Assembly (NCBI GenBank): GCA_964397655.1 | Contig: CAYNKA010000010.1 | Span: 62,001-126,000, forward strand | Reading direction: 5' to 3' | DNA length: 64,000 nt | From: CAYNKA01 sp964397655 | GTDB taxonomy: Bacteria; Spirochaetota; Spirochaetia; DTKZ01 | Shown: one piece after another, positions 7,495 through 15,784 of the stretch | How the letters are laid out: every line of letters starts with the position of its first letter | Numbering within the stretch: the stretch's first letter is position 1 | Translations under genes and position numbers: made by a program | Notes under the pieces: generated by a model | Told to the model about the DNA's origin: nothing | Seen by the model: only the letters and a program-made list of their open reading frames with translations | Databases searched by the model: none

Positions 7495-8766
7495 GTGGTT
7501 GATTTATCTCGATTCAGGGAAAAAGCGAATACGCGGATCGGCATCTACCTCGGAGCCCTGCTCATGGCGGGCGGACTCTTTGTGCTCGTATTCCGTGCAG
7601 GTCCGCAGAGCCGAGTCGGCGATCGGGAGTATATTGAAAAGATCAGAGACCAGCTCTGCGACGTCGTGGCGATGAACGTCGAGAGCGTGGAGAACATCTC
7701 CTATCAGTTCATCGCCAACTCCGAGCTCAACAGGATGCTGAAGGCCTATACGACCTCGGGCGAACTCTACCAGATAGCCCAGTGGAACGAGACGTTTTCC
7801 GCCTTCCTGGAGAGCCAGGGAGGCACGAACCCGCTTATCAGGGACGCCGCCTTCTTCGACCTCGCGGAGGTCAAGAGAAAACCCCTCACCATGAGCGACA
7901 ATCTTTCTTCCGAGACGCTCAGGGCGGTCCGCTCATCACGCTTTTTCGAAAGAACCGTCTCCTCGTCGGGCAAGGCCGAGTGGCAGGGCCCCGAGGTCGT
8001 CTCCCACGGAGGCAAGAAGTCCCTTCTCTGCGGAAGGGCGATCATGGACCGGGGCTCCAACCTGCCTCTGGGAGTTCTGGTCCTCTTCGTCCGGTCGGAG
8101 CGCCTCGCGGAAATCGTCAACAGCGAGCTTTATACTGACGGAGAGCCCGAGGAAAGTTCGGTGGGAAACTACTTCAACCTCATCGTGCACGGAAGCGGGA
8201 CCATCCTGTCCTCGCCGGTCAAGAGCCAGGTCGGACTCGGCGCGGACGCTTCCTTCGGGGAGAGCGGAGTCTTCCTCAGGGAGCTGGCTGCAGGCAGGGA
8301 AAAGGGAGAAAGCCGGCTCGTGTGGAGGGATACGCCCGTCCTCGTGAGTTTCCGACGAATCCCGGGCACGGATTTCTACCTTCTCGAGACCTCGACGAGG
8401 CCGAAAGGCGGCTTTACCTTGACGACCTTCGTCATCCTCGCCGCGATCCTGTCCGGCGCAGCCCTCGCTTTCGCGCCGCTCCTCCTCGCGGGCGTGAACC
8501 GGAAAAAGCCGGCCGCGGATGGTCCCGGAGAATCGCCGGATTGGGTCGAATCCCTTCCGCCGCGCGAACTCGAAATTCTCCTCCTCGTGGCGGAGGGAAA
8601 AAGCAACAAGGAAATCGCCTTCGCCCTCAGCCTGAAGGAGCAGACGGTCAAGAACTACGTCAGGTCGCTCTACGAGAAACTCGGCATCCATGATCGTGTT
8701 TCGGCCTCGCTTCTCGTGAACAAGGCCGGTCTCGGCCGCGGATTCGAGGAAAAAACCGCCCGTTAG
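7495..8766 (+). CDS. Membrane-spanning one-component regulator: extracytoplasmic sensor plus LuxR-type HTH
   Basis: A 423-residue protein with a short cytoplasmic N-terminus, one hydrophobic helix (about residues 16-34), about 270 extracytoplasmic residues resembling a Cache-type ligand domain, a second hydrophobic helix (about 306-332), and a cytoplasmic GerE/LuxR helix-turn-helix (about 350-415) containing PRELEILLLVAEGKSNKEIA and VKNYVRSLYEKLGI. It would sense an outside ligand and bind DNA directly while anchored in the membrane. The start is GTG; no ribosome binding site is visible, and the nearest ATG (7564) would remove half the first membrane helix. It lies directly upstream of the ABC importer genes on the same strand and is a natural candidate for their regulator. 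Confidence 0.75.
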   Translation: MVDLSRFREKANTRIGIYLGALLMAGGLFVLVFRAGPQSRVGDREYIEKIRDQLCDVVAMNVESVENISYQFIANSELNRMLKAYTTSGELYQIAQWNETFSAFLESQGGTNPLIRDAAFFDLAEVKRKPLTMSDNLSSETLRAVRSSRFFERTVSSSGKAEWQGPEVVSHGGKKSLLCGRAIMDRGSNLPLGVLVLFVRSERLAEIVNSELYTDGEPEESSVGNYFNLIVHGSGTILSSPVKSQVGLGADASFGESGVFLRELAAGREKGESRLVWRDTPVLVSFRRIPGTDFYLLETSTRPKGGFTLTTFVILAAILSGAALAFAPLLLAGVNRKKPAADGPGESPDWVESLPPRELEILLLVAEGKSNKEIAFALSLKEQTVKNYVRSLYEKLGIHDRVSASLLVNKAGLGRGFEEKTAR

Positions 8767-8843
8767 TACGAAAGTACCGATTGCGCCGACTTCGAAACAC
8801 CCCTCACCATGGACTCATCCAAAGAACGGAGGGTTGTCTGAAA

Positions 8844-9869
8844 ATGAAAAAAACCGTCATCGCATTCGTTTCCATCCTCGTCATCGCGACCGGAGCGTTC
8901 GCGGGCGGCGGCAAGGAAGCTCCAGCATCGGGAACCGCGGCCGGCCAGAAGGAAAAGCTCATGGTCTACACGTCCATGAAGGAAGTGCTCATCGGCGAGC
9001 TCCGCGACGCCTTCACCAAAAAGCATCCGAACATCGCCTTCGACTATTATTCCGCGGGCGCCGGCAAGATCATGGCCAAGATCGCCGCGGAACGTCAGTC
9101 GAAGCAGCTCGTCTGCGACGTGCTCTGGACCAGCGAGGTCCCGGACTTCTACGCATTGAAGAAGGAAGGGGTCCTCGAGAAGTACATTTCTCCCGAAGCC
9201 GCGAACGTCGTGAGCCCCGTGACCGATCCCGAAGGGGAATTCACTCCGGCCCGTCTCGGGACCCTCGGCATCACCTACAACACGAAGAAAGTGAAGAATC
9301 CTCCCAAGACCTGGGACGATCTTCTCAAACCGGAATTCAAGGACGGCTTCGCGATCGCGAATCCCGCCCTTTCCGGCACTTCCATGGTCTCGGTCGGAAT
9401 GATAGCCAACAATCTAGGCTGGGACTACATCCAGAAGCTCAAGGCCAACGGCGCAAAGATGGGCCAGGGATCCGGCCAAGTCGTGGACGACACCGCGGCC
9501 GGCGACCTTCTGGGCTGCATCGGCGTGGATTACATCACGATCGACAAGGTGAAGAAGGGAGCTCCGCTCGGCATCGCCTTTCCGCCGGAGATGCTCGTCA
9601 TTCCGAGCCCGGTCGCGATCTTCAAGGGCACCGCGAACCTTTCGGCCGCCAAGAAATTCGTCGATTTCCTTCTTTCCAAGGAAGGCCAGACGATCATCGC
9701 GAAGAGCTACACGCTCCCGATCCGGAGGGACGTTCCCATCGTGAAAGACGTCGGGCTCGTGGAGGCGGAAGATGCGGTCAAACGCGCCATGAAGATCGAC
9801 TATCTCAAGCTCATGGCCGAAAAACAGGCCACCATCGACAATTTCACCAAGATCATGCAGGGCAAATAA
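8844..9869 (+). CDS. ABC importer periplasmic binding protein (ferric iron/AEP-type family)
   Basis: A 341-residue secreted binding protein. The signal peptide MKKTVIAFVSILVIATGAFA is followed by GGGKEA; there is no lipobox cysteine, so signal peptidase I cleavage is likely. The mature part begins LMVYTSMKE and has the FbpA/AfuA-like fold seen with iron, 2-aminoethylphosphonate, thiamine and polyamine systems (GVLEKYISPEA, LGTLGITYNTKKV, PKTWDDLL, DYITIDKVKKGAPLG). The paired tyrosines expected in classical FbpA are not obvious, so iron is not assured. The start at 8844 is chosen over 8781 because the signal peptide begins there and CGGAGGG precedes it. It is the first gene of the importer, followed by two strong hairpins. 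Confidence 0.87.
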   Translation: MKKTVIAFVSILVIATGAFAGGGKEAPASGTAAGQKEKLMVYTSMKEVLIGELRDAFTKKHPNIAFDYYSAGAGKIMAKIAAERQSKQLVCDVLWTSEVPDFYALKKEGVLEKYISPEAANVVSPVTDPEGEFTPARLGTLGITYNTKKVKNPPKTWDDLLKPEFKDGFAIANPALSGTSMVSVGMIANNLGWDYIQKLKANGAKMGQGSGQVVDDTAAGDLLGCIGVDYITIDKVKKGAPLGIAFPPEMLVIPSPVAIFKGTANLSAAKKFVDFLLSKEGQTIIAKSYTLPIRRDVPIVKDVGLVEAEDAVKRAMKIDYLKLMAEKQATIDNFTKIMQGK

Positions 9870-9878
9870 TCCCGAAAC

Positions 9879-9932
9879 GCCGCCCCTACGGGCGGCACGC
9901 CTTCCGGTCCTGAGCCTTTCCAGGACCGGAAG
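9879..9932 (+). promoter_or_regulatory. Tandem perfect stem-loops between binding-protein and ATPase genes
   Basis: Hairpin 1: GCCGCCC (9879-9885) / GGGCGGC (9890-9896), loop CTAC. Hairpin 2: CTTCCGGTCCTG (9901-9912) / CAGGACCGGAAG (9921-9932), loop of 8. Neither is followed by a T tract. This fits an mRNA stabiliser or partial attenuator that lets the binding protein be made in excess over the transporter, as in malE-malF. Confidence 0.6.
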
Positions 9933-9976
9933 CGCCGAGTTCATCGCACAAGACCAACGACAAGGAGCGTACTCAC

Positions 9977-11077
9977 GTGGCGGAGATAGAATTTCGTTCC
10001 GTTTCCAAGGCATTCGGCCCAAAGAGCGTCCTCTCCGACCTCAGCTTCAGGATAGAGTCGGGAGAATGCTTCACGATACTGGGACCGTCCGGCTGCGGGA
10101 AAACAGTCGTCCTGCGGCTCATCGCCGGATTCGAGAGCCCCGATACGGGTTCCATACGCATAGGGGACCGCATGGTCGCGGACGCAGCGGCCGGAAAAAG
10201 CATCCCCCCCGAAGACCGCAACATAGGCGTGGTCTTCCAGGATTACGCCGTTTGGCCCCACAAGACCGTACTCGACAACGTCCTTTATCCCCTTCAGATG
10301 AGGAACGTCCCGAAGCACGAGGCCGAGGAACGAGCCCGCTTCGCTGTCGATCAGGTCAACCTCACCGGCCTCTGTGAGCGTTTCCCCTACCAGCTCTCGG
10401 GAGGGCAGCAGCAGCGGGTCGCGCTCGCGAGGGCCCTCGTGTCGAACCCGCTCGTCATGCTCCTGGACGAGCCCCTCTCCAACCTCGACGCAAATCTCCG
10501 GGAGGAGATGCGCTTCGAGATCAAGGAACTCCAGCGCAAGACGAAGATGACCATCCTGTACGTTACGCACGACCAGGAGGTCGGGCTCGCCATCTCCGAC
10601 AGGATGGCGATCATGGACGCGACGGGTCGTTTCCGCCAGATCGGCGATCCGGAAGAAATCTACGAAAGGCCGGTCGATCCCTTCGTTTTCCGCTTCATGG
10701 GAGTTTCCAACTTCATTCCCGCCGTGATCGACAGGGGTTCGACGAGGATCGAAGGATCGGACGCGGCTTTCATCCCGGCTCCGGCGGATTTCCCGTCGGA
10801 GGGGAACGGGAGGGTGCTCGCAGCCTGCAGGCCGATGGACGTGGTCCTCGGCAGGAACGAGGGCGCGGTCGCCGGCAGGATCGCGAGGAAAGCCCTTCTC
10901 GGAGCCATAATCGACTACAGGATCGAAGTGGGAAGCCGGATCATCCGGGCCCAGATCCAGACCGAAGAGGCGGTGGCCAAGGGTCTCGTCTTCGACGAAG
11001 GTGAAGCCTGCAGGCTCGATTTCCACGACGTCGTGTGGTACGAAAACAAGGGAAACGGCGAGGAGGTGCCGGCATGA
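9977..11077 (+). CDS. ABC importer ATPase 1 (FbpC/PotA-like)
   Basis: A 366-residue ATP-hydrolysing subunit. Walker A is GPSGCGKT near residue 37, the signature is LSGGQQQR, Walker B is VMLLDEPLSNLDA, and the H-loop is VTHDQ. A C-terminal region of about 120 residues looks like the TOBE regulatory domain of the iron/polyamine/sugar group. The start codon is GTG, with AAGGAG nine bases upstream (9962-9967). The ATG of the permease overlaps its stop (ATGA, 11074-11077), indicating translational coupling. It is similar to, but distinct from, ATPase 2 encoded after the permease. Confidence 0.92.
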   Translation: MAEIEFRSVSKAFGPKSVLSDLSFRIESGECFTILGPSGCGKTVVLRLIAGFESPDTGSIRIGDRMVADAAAGKSIPPEDRNIGVVFQDYAVWPHKTVLDNVLYPLQMRNVPKHEAEERARFAVDQVNLTGLCERFPYQLSGGQQQRVALARALVSNPLVMLLDEPLSNLDANLREEMRFEIKELQRKTKMTILYVTHDQEVGLAISDRMAIMDATGRFRQIGDPEEIYERPVDPFVFRFMGVSNFIPAVIDRGSTRIEGSDAAFIPAPADFPSEGNGRVLAACRPMDVVLGRNEGAVAGRIARKALLGAIIDYRIEVGSRIIRAQIQTEEAVAKGLVFDEGEACRLDFHDVVWYENKGNGEEVPA

Positions 11078-12792
11078 GCTCGATCGGACATACCATGGCG
11101 GGCATCTCCGCCGGAAAACGGAAGATCGGGGCCGCGGAGATCGTCCTCGTCTTCTCGATCCTCGTCCTCGTGGTCGTTGTGGCGGTCCCCGTCATCCTCA
11201 TCTTCGTAACCGCCTTCTTCGAGGATGGGCATTTCAATCTCGCGGGAGTGGTCAAGGTTCTGCAGGACCCGGACACCTACCAGGCGCTCCTCAACTCGCT
11301 CATCATCGCCGCCGGGACCACGGTACTGTCCACGACGATCGGCGTATTCTTCGCCTGGCTCGTGGCACGGACCGATCTTCCCGGCAAGAGGGCCATGAAG
11401 GTGCTCTTCCTCGTGCCCTTCATGCTGCCTTCCTTCATCGGTGCGCTGGCGTGGAAGATCCTGCTTTCGCCCCGAGCCGGCTACGTGAACAAGCTGCTCA
11501 TGTTCATGTTCGGACTCGAGAAGGCACCGATCGACATTATGACCATGGGCGGAATCATCGCCATCGAGAGCATGTACCTCTTCCCCTTCGTGTTCCTCCA
11601 GGTGGCCGGGGCGCTCGAGCGCATGGACCCGACCCTCGAAGAATCGGCCAGGATATCAGGGGCGGGCCTGCTCACCATCACGAGGGGTATAACTCTTCCT
11701 CTGGTGCTTCCGAGCATCCTCGCCGGCGCCCTCCTCGTGGCACTCTACTCTCTTTCGCACTTCGGCGTCCCCGCGATTCTCGGTACGGAGAAGGGAATCT
11801 ACAACATCCCGACCAAGATCTACGAGAGAATCTACGCCTCCGGGGGAAGCTTCCAAGCGATCCGCGTTGGTACCATACTTTCGGCGATCCTGGTGATATC
11901 GGCAGCCGTTATCCTCAAGGTGCAGGACCTCCTCGTCAGGAAAGGCAGATTCCAGATCATAGCGGGCAAGAGCATGAGACCCATGGTCCTCAAACTCAGG
12001 GCGCTCAAGACCCCGCTCCTCGTCGTGAGCATCGTCTACATCTTCATCACCGTCGTAATGCCTACGGTGACGATCTTCCTCGTCGGCGGGCTCAAGACCT
12101 ACGGGCTCAGCATCGAGATCGAGAACATGACCTGGGCGAACTACCTCGAGGTGTTCAAGTGGAAGATGACGACCGACGCCATCTGGAACAGCCTCTATCT
12201 GTCCCTGGGGGCCGCCTTCGTCACCATGCTCGCGGGAACCATGATCTCCTACGTCATCGTGAAGATGAAGGTGAAGGGCAAATTCGTCCTCGAGTTCCTC
12301 GGCGTACTCCCCTTCTCGCTTCCGGGAACGGTCATCGCCCTCGGCGTGATCCTCACCTGGAGCGGCAAGTTCGGCATCAACATCTACAATACGGCCTGGA
12401 TCATCTTCGTCGCCTACATTGCGCGATACATGGCCTTCTCGCTCAAATCGAATTCGGCCGCCCTTCAGCAGGTCTCCGATTCGCTCGAGGAAGCCTCGCG
12501 GGCCTGCGGAGCCACTCACTGGCAGACCCTCAAGAACATCGTCATTCCCCTCATCCGGCCTGGCATGGTGAGCGCCTTCTTCCTCATCTTCCTGCCGGCG
12601 CTCAGGGAACTCACGACCTCGGTGCTCCTCTACGGTCCGACGACGCGGACCATCGGCGTTGCGATCTACGCCCTGAACGAGGACGGCGAGACGGTTCGGG
12701 CAGCTGCCCTAGCCTCGATCGCCCTCATCATCATCTTCGTCGGCGAGGTCTCCATCCGGAAGCTCCTCGCCCGCTTCCAGAAGCAGGAGTGA
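11074..12792 (+). CDS. ABC importer fused permease (FbpB-like, two BPD_transp_1 domains)
   Basis: A 572-residue inner-membrane protein made of two fused permease domains with about twelve hydrophobic helices. Each half carries an EAA loop that contacts an ATPase: EESARISGAGLLTI about residue 190 and EEASRACGATHWQTL about residue 480. Such fused permeases are typical of ferric-iron (FbpB/SfuB), phosphonate and some thiamine systems and normally work as the whole translocation channel. The start at 11074 is chosen over an in-frame start at 11035 because GGAGG sits 8 bases upstream and it gives the ATGA overlap with the ATPase 1 gene. Confidence 0.92.
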   Translation: MSSIGHTMAGISAGKRKIGAAEIVLVFSILVLVVVVAVPVILIFVTAFFEDGHFNLAGVVKVLQDPDTYQALLNSLIIAAGTTVLSTTIGVFFAWLVARTDLPGKRAMKVLFLVPFMLPSFIGALAWKILLSPRAGYVNKLLMFMFGLEKAPIDIMTMGGIIAIESMYLFPFVFLQVAGALERMDPTLEESARISGAGLLTITRGITLPLVLPSILAGALLVALYSLSHFGVPAILGTEKGIYNIPTKIYERIYASGGSFQAIRVGTILSAILVISAAVILKVQDLLVRKGRFQIIAGKSMRPMVLKLRALKTPLLVVSIVYIFITVVMPTVTIFLVGGLKTYGLSIEIENMTWANYLEVFKWKMTTDAIWNSLYLSLGAAFVTMLAGTMISYVIVKMKVKGKFVLEFLGVLPFSLPGTVIALGVILTWSGKFGINIYNTAWIIFVAYIARYMAFSLKSNSAALQQVSDSLEEASRACGATHWQTLKNIVIPLIRPGMVSAFFLIFLPALRELTTSVLLYGPTTRTIGVAIYALNEDGETVRAAALASIALIIIFVGEVSIRKLLARFQKQE

Positions 12793-12795
12793 AGT

Positions 12796-13848
12796 ATGGC
12801 CGGACTCAATCTCATAGACGTGACGAAACGCTTCGGTGAAGTCACCGCGGTGAACAAGCTCAACCTGGAAGTCGAACAGGGCGAATGCTTCTCCTTCCTG
12901 GGGCCGTCGGGCTGCGGAAAGACCACGACGCTCAGGATGATCGCCGGGTTCGAGGATCTCGACGAGGGAGAGCTCGTCGTAGACGGAAAGACGTTCTCGT
13001 CGAGCAGGAGGAATTTCTACCTCCCGCCCGAGAAACGAGACTTCGGCATGGTGTTCCAGGCCTTCGCGGTCTGGCCCCATCTCACGGTCTGGGACAACGT
13101 GGCCTTCCCCCTGAAAATTCGGAACCTCCCCAAGCAGGAGATCCGGGAACGGGTCAAGGTCGCGATCAAGCACACGGGACTCGGGCACGCGGAAGACGAT
13201 TACCCGAGCAAGCTTTCCGGAGGCGAGCAGCAGCGCATCGCCCTCGCCCGGGCGGTCGCCATAAATCCGAAGGTCATGCTCCTCGACGAGCCCCTCTCCA
13301 ACCTGGACGCCAAACTCCGGGAGGAGATGAGGTTCGAAATCAAGGACCTCCAGAAGAAATTCGGCTTCACCATCATCTACGTGACCCACGACCAGGCCGA
13401 GGCCATGGCTCTTTCGGACAGAATGCTCGTCATGGACCTCGGCGTCGTCCAGCAGATCGCCGCCCCGCTCGACATCTATCACAAGCCCGCGAACAAGTTC
13501 GTCTTCGGTTTCATCGGGCTTTCCAATTTCGTCCCCGTCGTACTTCGCGGCCGTGACGCCTACGTAGAAGGAGCGGAGGAGGCGGGCGCGATAAGCTCGG
13601 GAGCCTCTACCGAATTCGGACAGATTTGCACCCTGGCCTGCAGGCCGGGCGAGATCGACTTCGTTTCGGAAGGCGGGGCGGCCGGACGGGTCATCAGGAA
13701 GACCTACCTCGGCGACATCATCGACTACCGGGTCCTCGTGGGAAAGGCGGAAGTCCGCATCCAGAAACCCCGGAGGCTCGCGTCGCTCAAACAGGACGAA
13801 ACCTGCAGAATCGTGGTTCGGAACGCCCTCTGGTACGCGAGAGACTGA
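12796..13848 (+). CDS. ABC importer ATPase 2 (FbpC/PotA-like)
   Basis: A 350-residue ATPase with Walker A GPSGCGKT, signature LSGGEQQR, Walker B VMLLDEPLSNLDA and switch VTHDQAEAMALSDR, all intact, plus a C-terminal TOBE-like region ending in FRNALWYARD-type sequence. Four bases after the permease, with CAGGAG upstream. Because the operon encodes two full ATPases and one two-domain permease, the transporter may use a heterodimeric motor, each ATPase docking on one EAA loop. Alternatively ATPase 2 serves a second permease elsewhere. A strong terminator follows 12 bases after the stop. Confidence 0.92.
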   Translation: MAGLNLIDVTKRFGEVTAVNKLNLEVEQGECFSFLGPSGCGKTTTLRMIAGFEDLDEGELVVDGKTFSSSRRNFYLPPEKRDFGMVFQAFAVWPHLTVWDNVAFPLKIRNLPKQEIRERVKVAIKHTGLGHAEDDYPSKLSGGEQQRIALARAVAINPKVMLLDEPLSNLDAKLREEMRFEIKDLQKKFGFTIIYVTHDQAEAMALSDRMLVMDLGVVQQIAAPLDIYHKPANKFVFGFIGLSNFVPVVLRGRDAYVEGAEEAGAISSGASTEFGQICTLACRPGEIDFVSEGGAAGRVIRKTYLGDIIDYRVLVGKAEVRIQKPRRLASLKQDETCRIVVRNALWYARD

Positions 13849-13860
13849 GGTTTTCCATGG

Positions 13861-13894
13861 AAAAAGGCCGTCCGAGGGACCGGATGGCCTTTTT
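13861..13894 (+). terminator. Strong intrinsic terminator ending the ABC importer operon (bidirectional)
   Basis: Stem 13861-13874 pairs with 13881-13894: 14 bp with a single G-T wobble, AAAAAGGCC at one end and GGCCTTTTT at the other, 6-base loop. The A-run and T-run make it usable in both directions, fitting the convergent FecR-protein gene that follows. Confidence 0.9.
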
Positions 13895-13916
13895 CATGGT
13901 CCTCAGCCGACAGCGC

Positions 13917-13997
13917 GGGGACGGAGGAAGGGTTCGTCAGAGGGACGCTGCAGGGGGACGGAGCTATTGATAATTATGATCGGCCCAGGGACGGAGG
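13917..13997 (+). repeat. Three GGGGACGGAGG-type repeats (left cluster)
   Basis: Copies at 13917-13927 (exact), 13954-13964 (last base C) and 13987-13997 (first base A), all in plus orientation, packed between the terminator and the stop codon of the FecR-domain gene. The same 11-mer recurs around the nearby RAYT gene and I found it nowhere else in the window. Confidence 0.75.
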
Positions 13998-14001
13998 TGA
14001 A

Positions 14002-15168
14002 TCACTTCTTTCCCTGGAGAAGCTCGAGCGCGTTCTTCACCTTGGTTTCCTGATCGGCCAATCTCGCGTTGAGAGACCTGATTTCCGCTTCGAGCGCCGC
14101 GGACTTCTTTGCGAGCGCCTCCTTCTCGGAACCCAGGGCGTCCCGCTGTTTGGAAAGAGCCCTCAGCCTGTCATCCGAGGCCCTGAGTTCCTTTTCCGCA
14201 GTCTCAAGACGGTTTTTAAGTGCGGCGCCACTCACGTCATCCACGGGTACGGCTGCGGGATCGATTTCGAGGCGCACGACATAGACCTTGCCCGCATCGC
14301 CGGAAACGACCGGGATCTCTACAATCCTTTCCTTGTAGCCGGGCTTTGCCGCGGTGAGCTTCACCGTTTCACCGAAGGGGACGATGAGTGAATAGCTTCC
14401 CTTCGCCACCGCCACGCCCGCCGCGAGAATGAGAGCGTCCCTCGGCTCGGTCATGACGACCACCCGCGCCATGCGAGGGATTCCCGTTTCGGGAAGATCG
14501 AGGAACCGCACCCTGTCCAGTTCCCCAAGCGATTCCTTGGCCTCGGACGAAAGCGGTGCGGGCTTCGCTGCAGCTTCCCCGGCCGCCTTCAATAACTCAG
14601 AGCCCGCTCCGACCTCCTCGCCGCCTTCGAAAGCAACGAAGCCTTCCTTCACGGCGACGAAGACGCCGAATTTCGTCTGCCTGACCATGAACTCCGTCCC
14701 CCGTACTCCGAGCACGCCGGTTGAGGTTTCGATTTTGACAATCCCGACGGCCTTCTTGACCTTATAGAGAACCGTGCCGCCAAGAAGCTTGAGACGGAGA
14801 TCGGGAGAAGCGGCGCCGGGTTTCACAGAAGCGAGCTCCGCCTGAGTGTTTTCCTTCATCCGCATCGTAGCGAGCCCGTCGAACTGAATTTCGCAGTAGC
14901 TTGCCGTGAGAACCCGGACGGTATCCGCCTCAGAGAGCAAATCGCCGATTTCCAAGACCTTCCACGTTCCGGCACGGAGGACAAAGCATTCTCCCGTGAG
15001 TGAAGTGACGATCCCCTCCCCCGCTCCAGGAAGCACGGGAGGAGGCAGGATTCCTCCGCCCCGGGGCAAAGGCGCTGCAGTCTTCAGGTTCAATGCGACG
15101 AAACCGCCCAAGACGGCGGAAGCTGCAAGGGCCGCCGTGAACAGCGCGATTTTACAATTCCGTTTCAT
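14002..15168 (-). CDS. FecR-domain surface protein with PEGA-like and coiled-coil regions
   Basis: A 388-residue exported protein. A signal-anchor helix at residues 6-27 is followed by a FecR domain (about 50-190: GDLLSEADTVRVLT, GGTVLYKVKK, ETSTGVLGVRGTEFMV, the last being the family hallmark). A PEGA-like beta domain follows (about 235-310), and then a heptad-rich coiled coil (about 318-386). Such proteins in spirochaetes are envelope proteins that bind peptidoglycan or surface ligands; no sigma factor or TonB receptor is nearby, so classical iron-citrate signalling is unlikely. Function unknown. It ends next to the repeat cluster and reads towards the ABC operon terminator. Confidence 0.75.
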   Translation of the reverse strand: MKRNCKIALFTAALAASAVLGGFVALNLKTAAPLPRGGGILPPPVLPGAGEGIVTSLTGECFVLRAGTWKVLEIGDLLSEADTVRVLTASYCEIQFDGLATMRMKENTQAELASVKPGAASPDLRLKLLGGTVLYKVKKAVGIVKIETSTGVLGVRGTEFMVRQTKFGVFVAVKEGFVAFEGGEEVGAGSELLKAAGEAAAKPAPLSSEAKESLGELDRVRFLDLPETGIPRMARVVVMTEPRDALILAAGVAVAKGSYSLIVPFGETVKLTAAKPGYKERIVEIPVVSGDAGKVYVVRLEIDPAAVPVDDVSGAALKNRLETAEKELRASDDRLRALSKQRDALGSEKEALAKKSAALEAEIRSLNARLADQETKVKNALELLQGKK

Positions 15169-15226
15169 GGCTTACATAGATATCCCTTAAGGAGGAGAAA
15201 TTCAACTCAAATCCTTATCCCTGCAG

Positions 15227-15237
15227 CCTCCGTCCCC
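15227..15237 (-). repeat. GGGGACGGAGG repeat
   Basis: Exact copy of the 11-mer on the minus strand, 59 bases upstream of the FecR-domain gene start. Confidence 0.7.
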
Positions 15238-15327
15238 CGACGAGTCATGAAACCTGTATGGCTTTTCATACTCGGCAAAATAGAAAGGAGCTGACAAACG
15301 TCTGCCGCTTTCTCCCAGGTGATTTTC

Positions 15328-15338
15328 GGGGACGGAGG
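15328..15338 (+). repeat. GGGGACGGAGG repeat
   Basis: Exact copy on the plus strand, followed by AA as in the copy at 13917. Confidence 0.7.
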
Positions 15339-15559
15339 AACGCCGCTAAAATGCCGGGAATCCAAGTCGGGTATGCCGCCGTTTTCGTCGTATATCGTAA
15401 ATGGCGATGATCCTTCCCCATCGCTTTTCCATTTCATCGGTGAACACTTACATCCGAGATACCAAGGGAGTCCGGATGGGTGTATCAATTTTAATATCGT
15501 ATACACGTCGTTTAGATCAATTCGACAGGTTGCGCGCAATTCCTCCGATGGCCGCCCAA

Positions 15560-15570
15560 CCTCCGTCCCC
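15560..15570 (-). repeat. GGGGACGGAGG repeat
   Basis: Exact copy on the minus strand, 215 bases beyond the 3' end of the RAYT gene. Confidence 0.7.
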
Positions 15571-15784
15571 ACAGGCCGAACCCCAACCACCGCAATTATC
15601 CGGGATAGGTTGATTTCAACCTACATATTCGTTTCGTTTGATCGACGGAGCGTGTACGAGTGCGGCAGATCCTTTTCTACGTTAAAATTTTATTAAGATG
15701 TGTAAGGAGCTTTAAGAAACGGGAATATTGGATTTCAAGGTATGTAGACGAGTTCAACTCGCCTGTCCCGATTGATCGATGGAT

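Larger units (their letters stand above)
15169..15784. other. Intergenic accessory patch, more AT-rich, no convincing gene
   Basis: 616 bases between the FecR-domain gene and the RAYT gene. Base composition is visibly more AT-rich than the flanks, especially 15480-15780. It holds three GGGGACGGAGG-type repeats (15227, 15328, 15560). Reading frames at 15319-15696 (+) and 15207-15590 (-) overlap each other and have no recognisable domain or ribosome binding site, so I do not call them. It is probably decayed mobile-element-associated DNA. Confidence 0.5.

Noticed and set aside
8766..8777. Palindrome GTAC-GAAA-GTAC just after the LuxR-type gene, considered as its operator
   Set aside because: Only 4-bp arms, includes the stop codon of the gene, and could occur by chance; kept out of the feature list.
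15188..15200. Strong Shine-Dalgarno-like AAGGAGGAG on the plus strand upstream of the RAYT patch
   Set aside because: No start codon at suitable distance in any frame with a credible gene.
15319..15696. Possible 125-residue plus-strand gene in the repeat patch
   Set aside because: No ribosome binding site or domain, and it overlaps an equally open minus-strand frame (15207-15590). Treated as decayed DNA.
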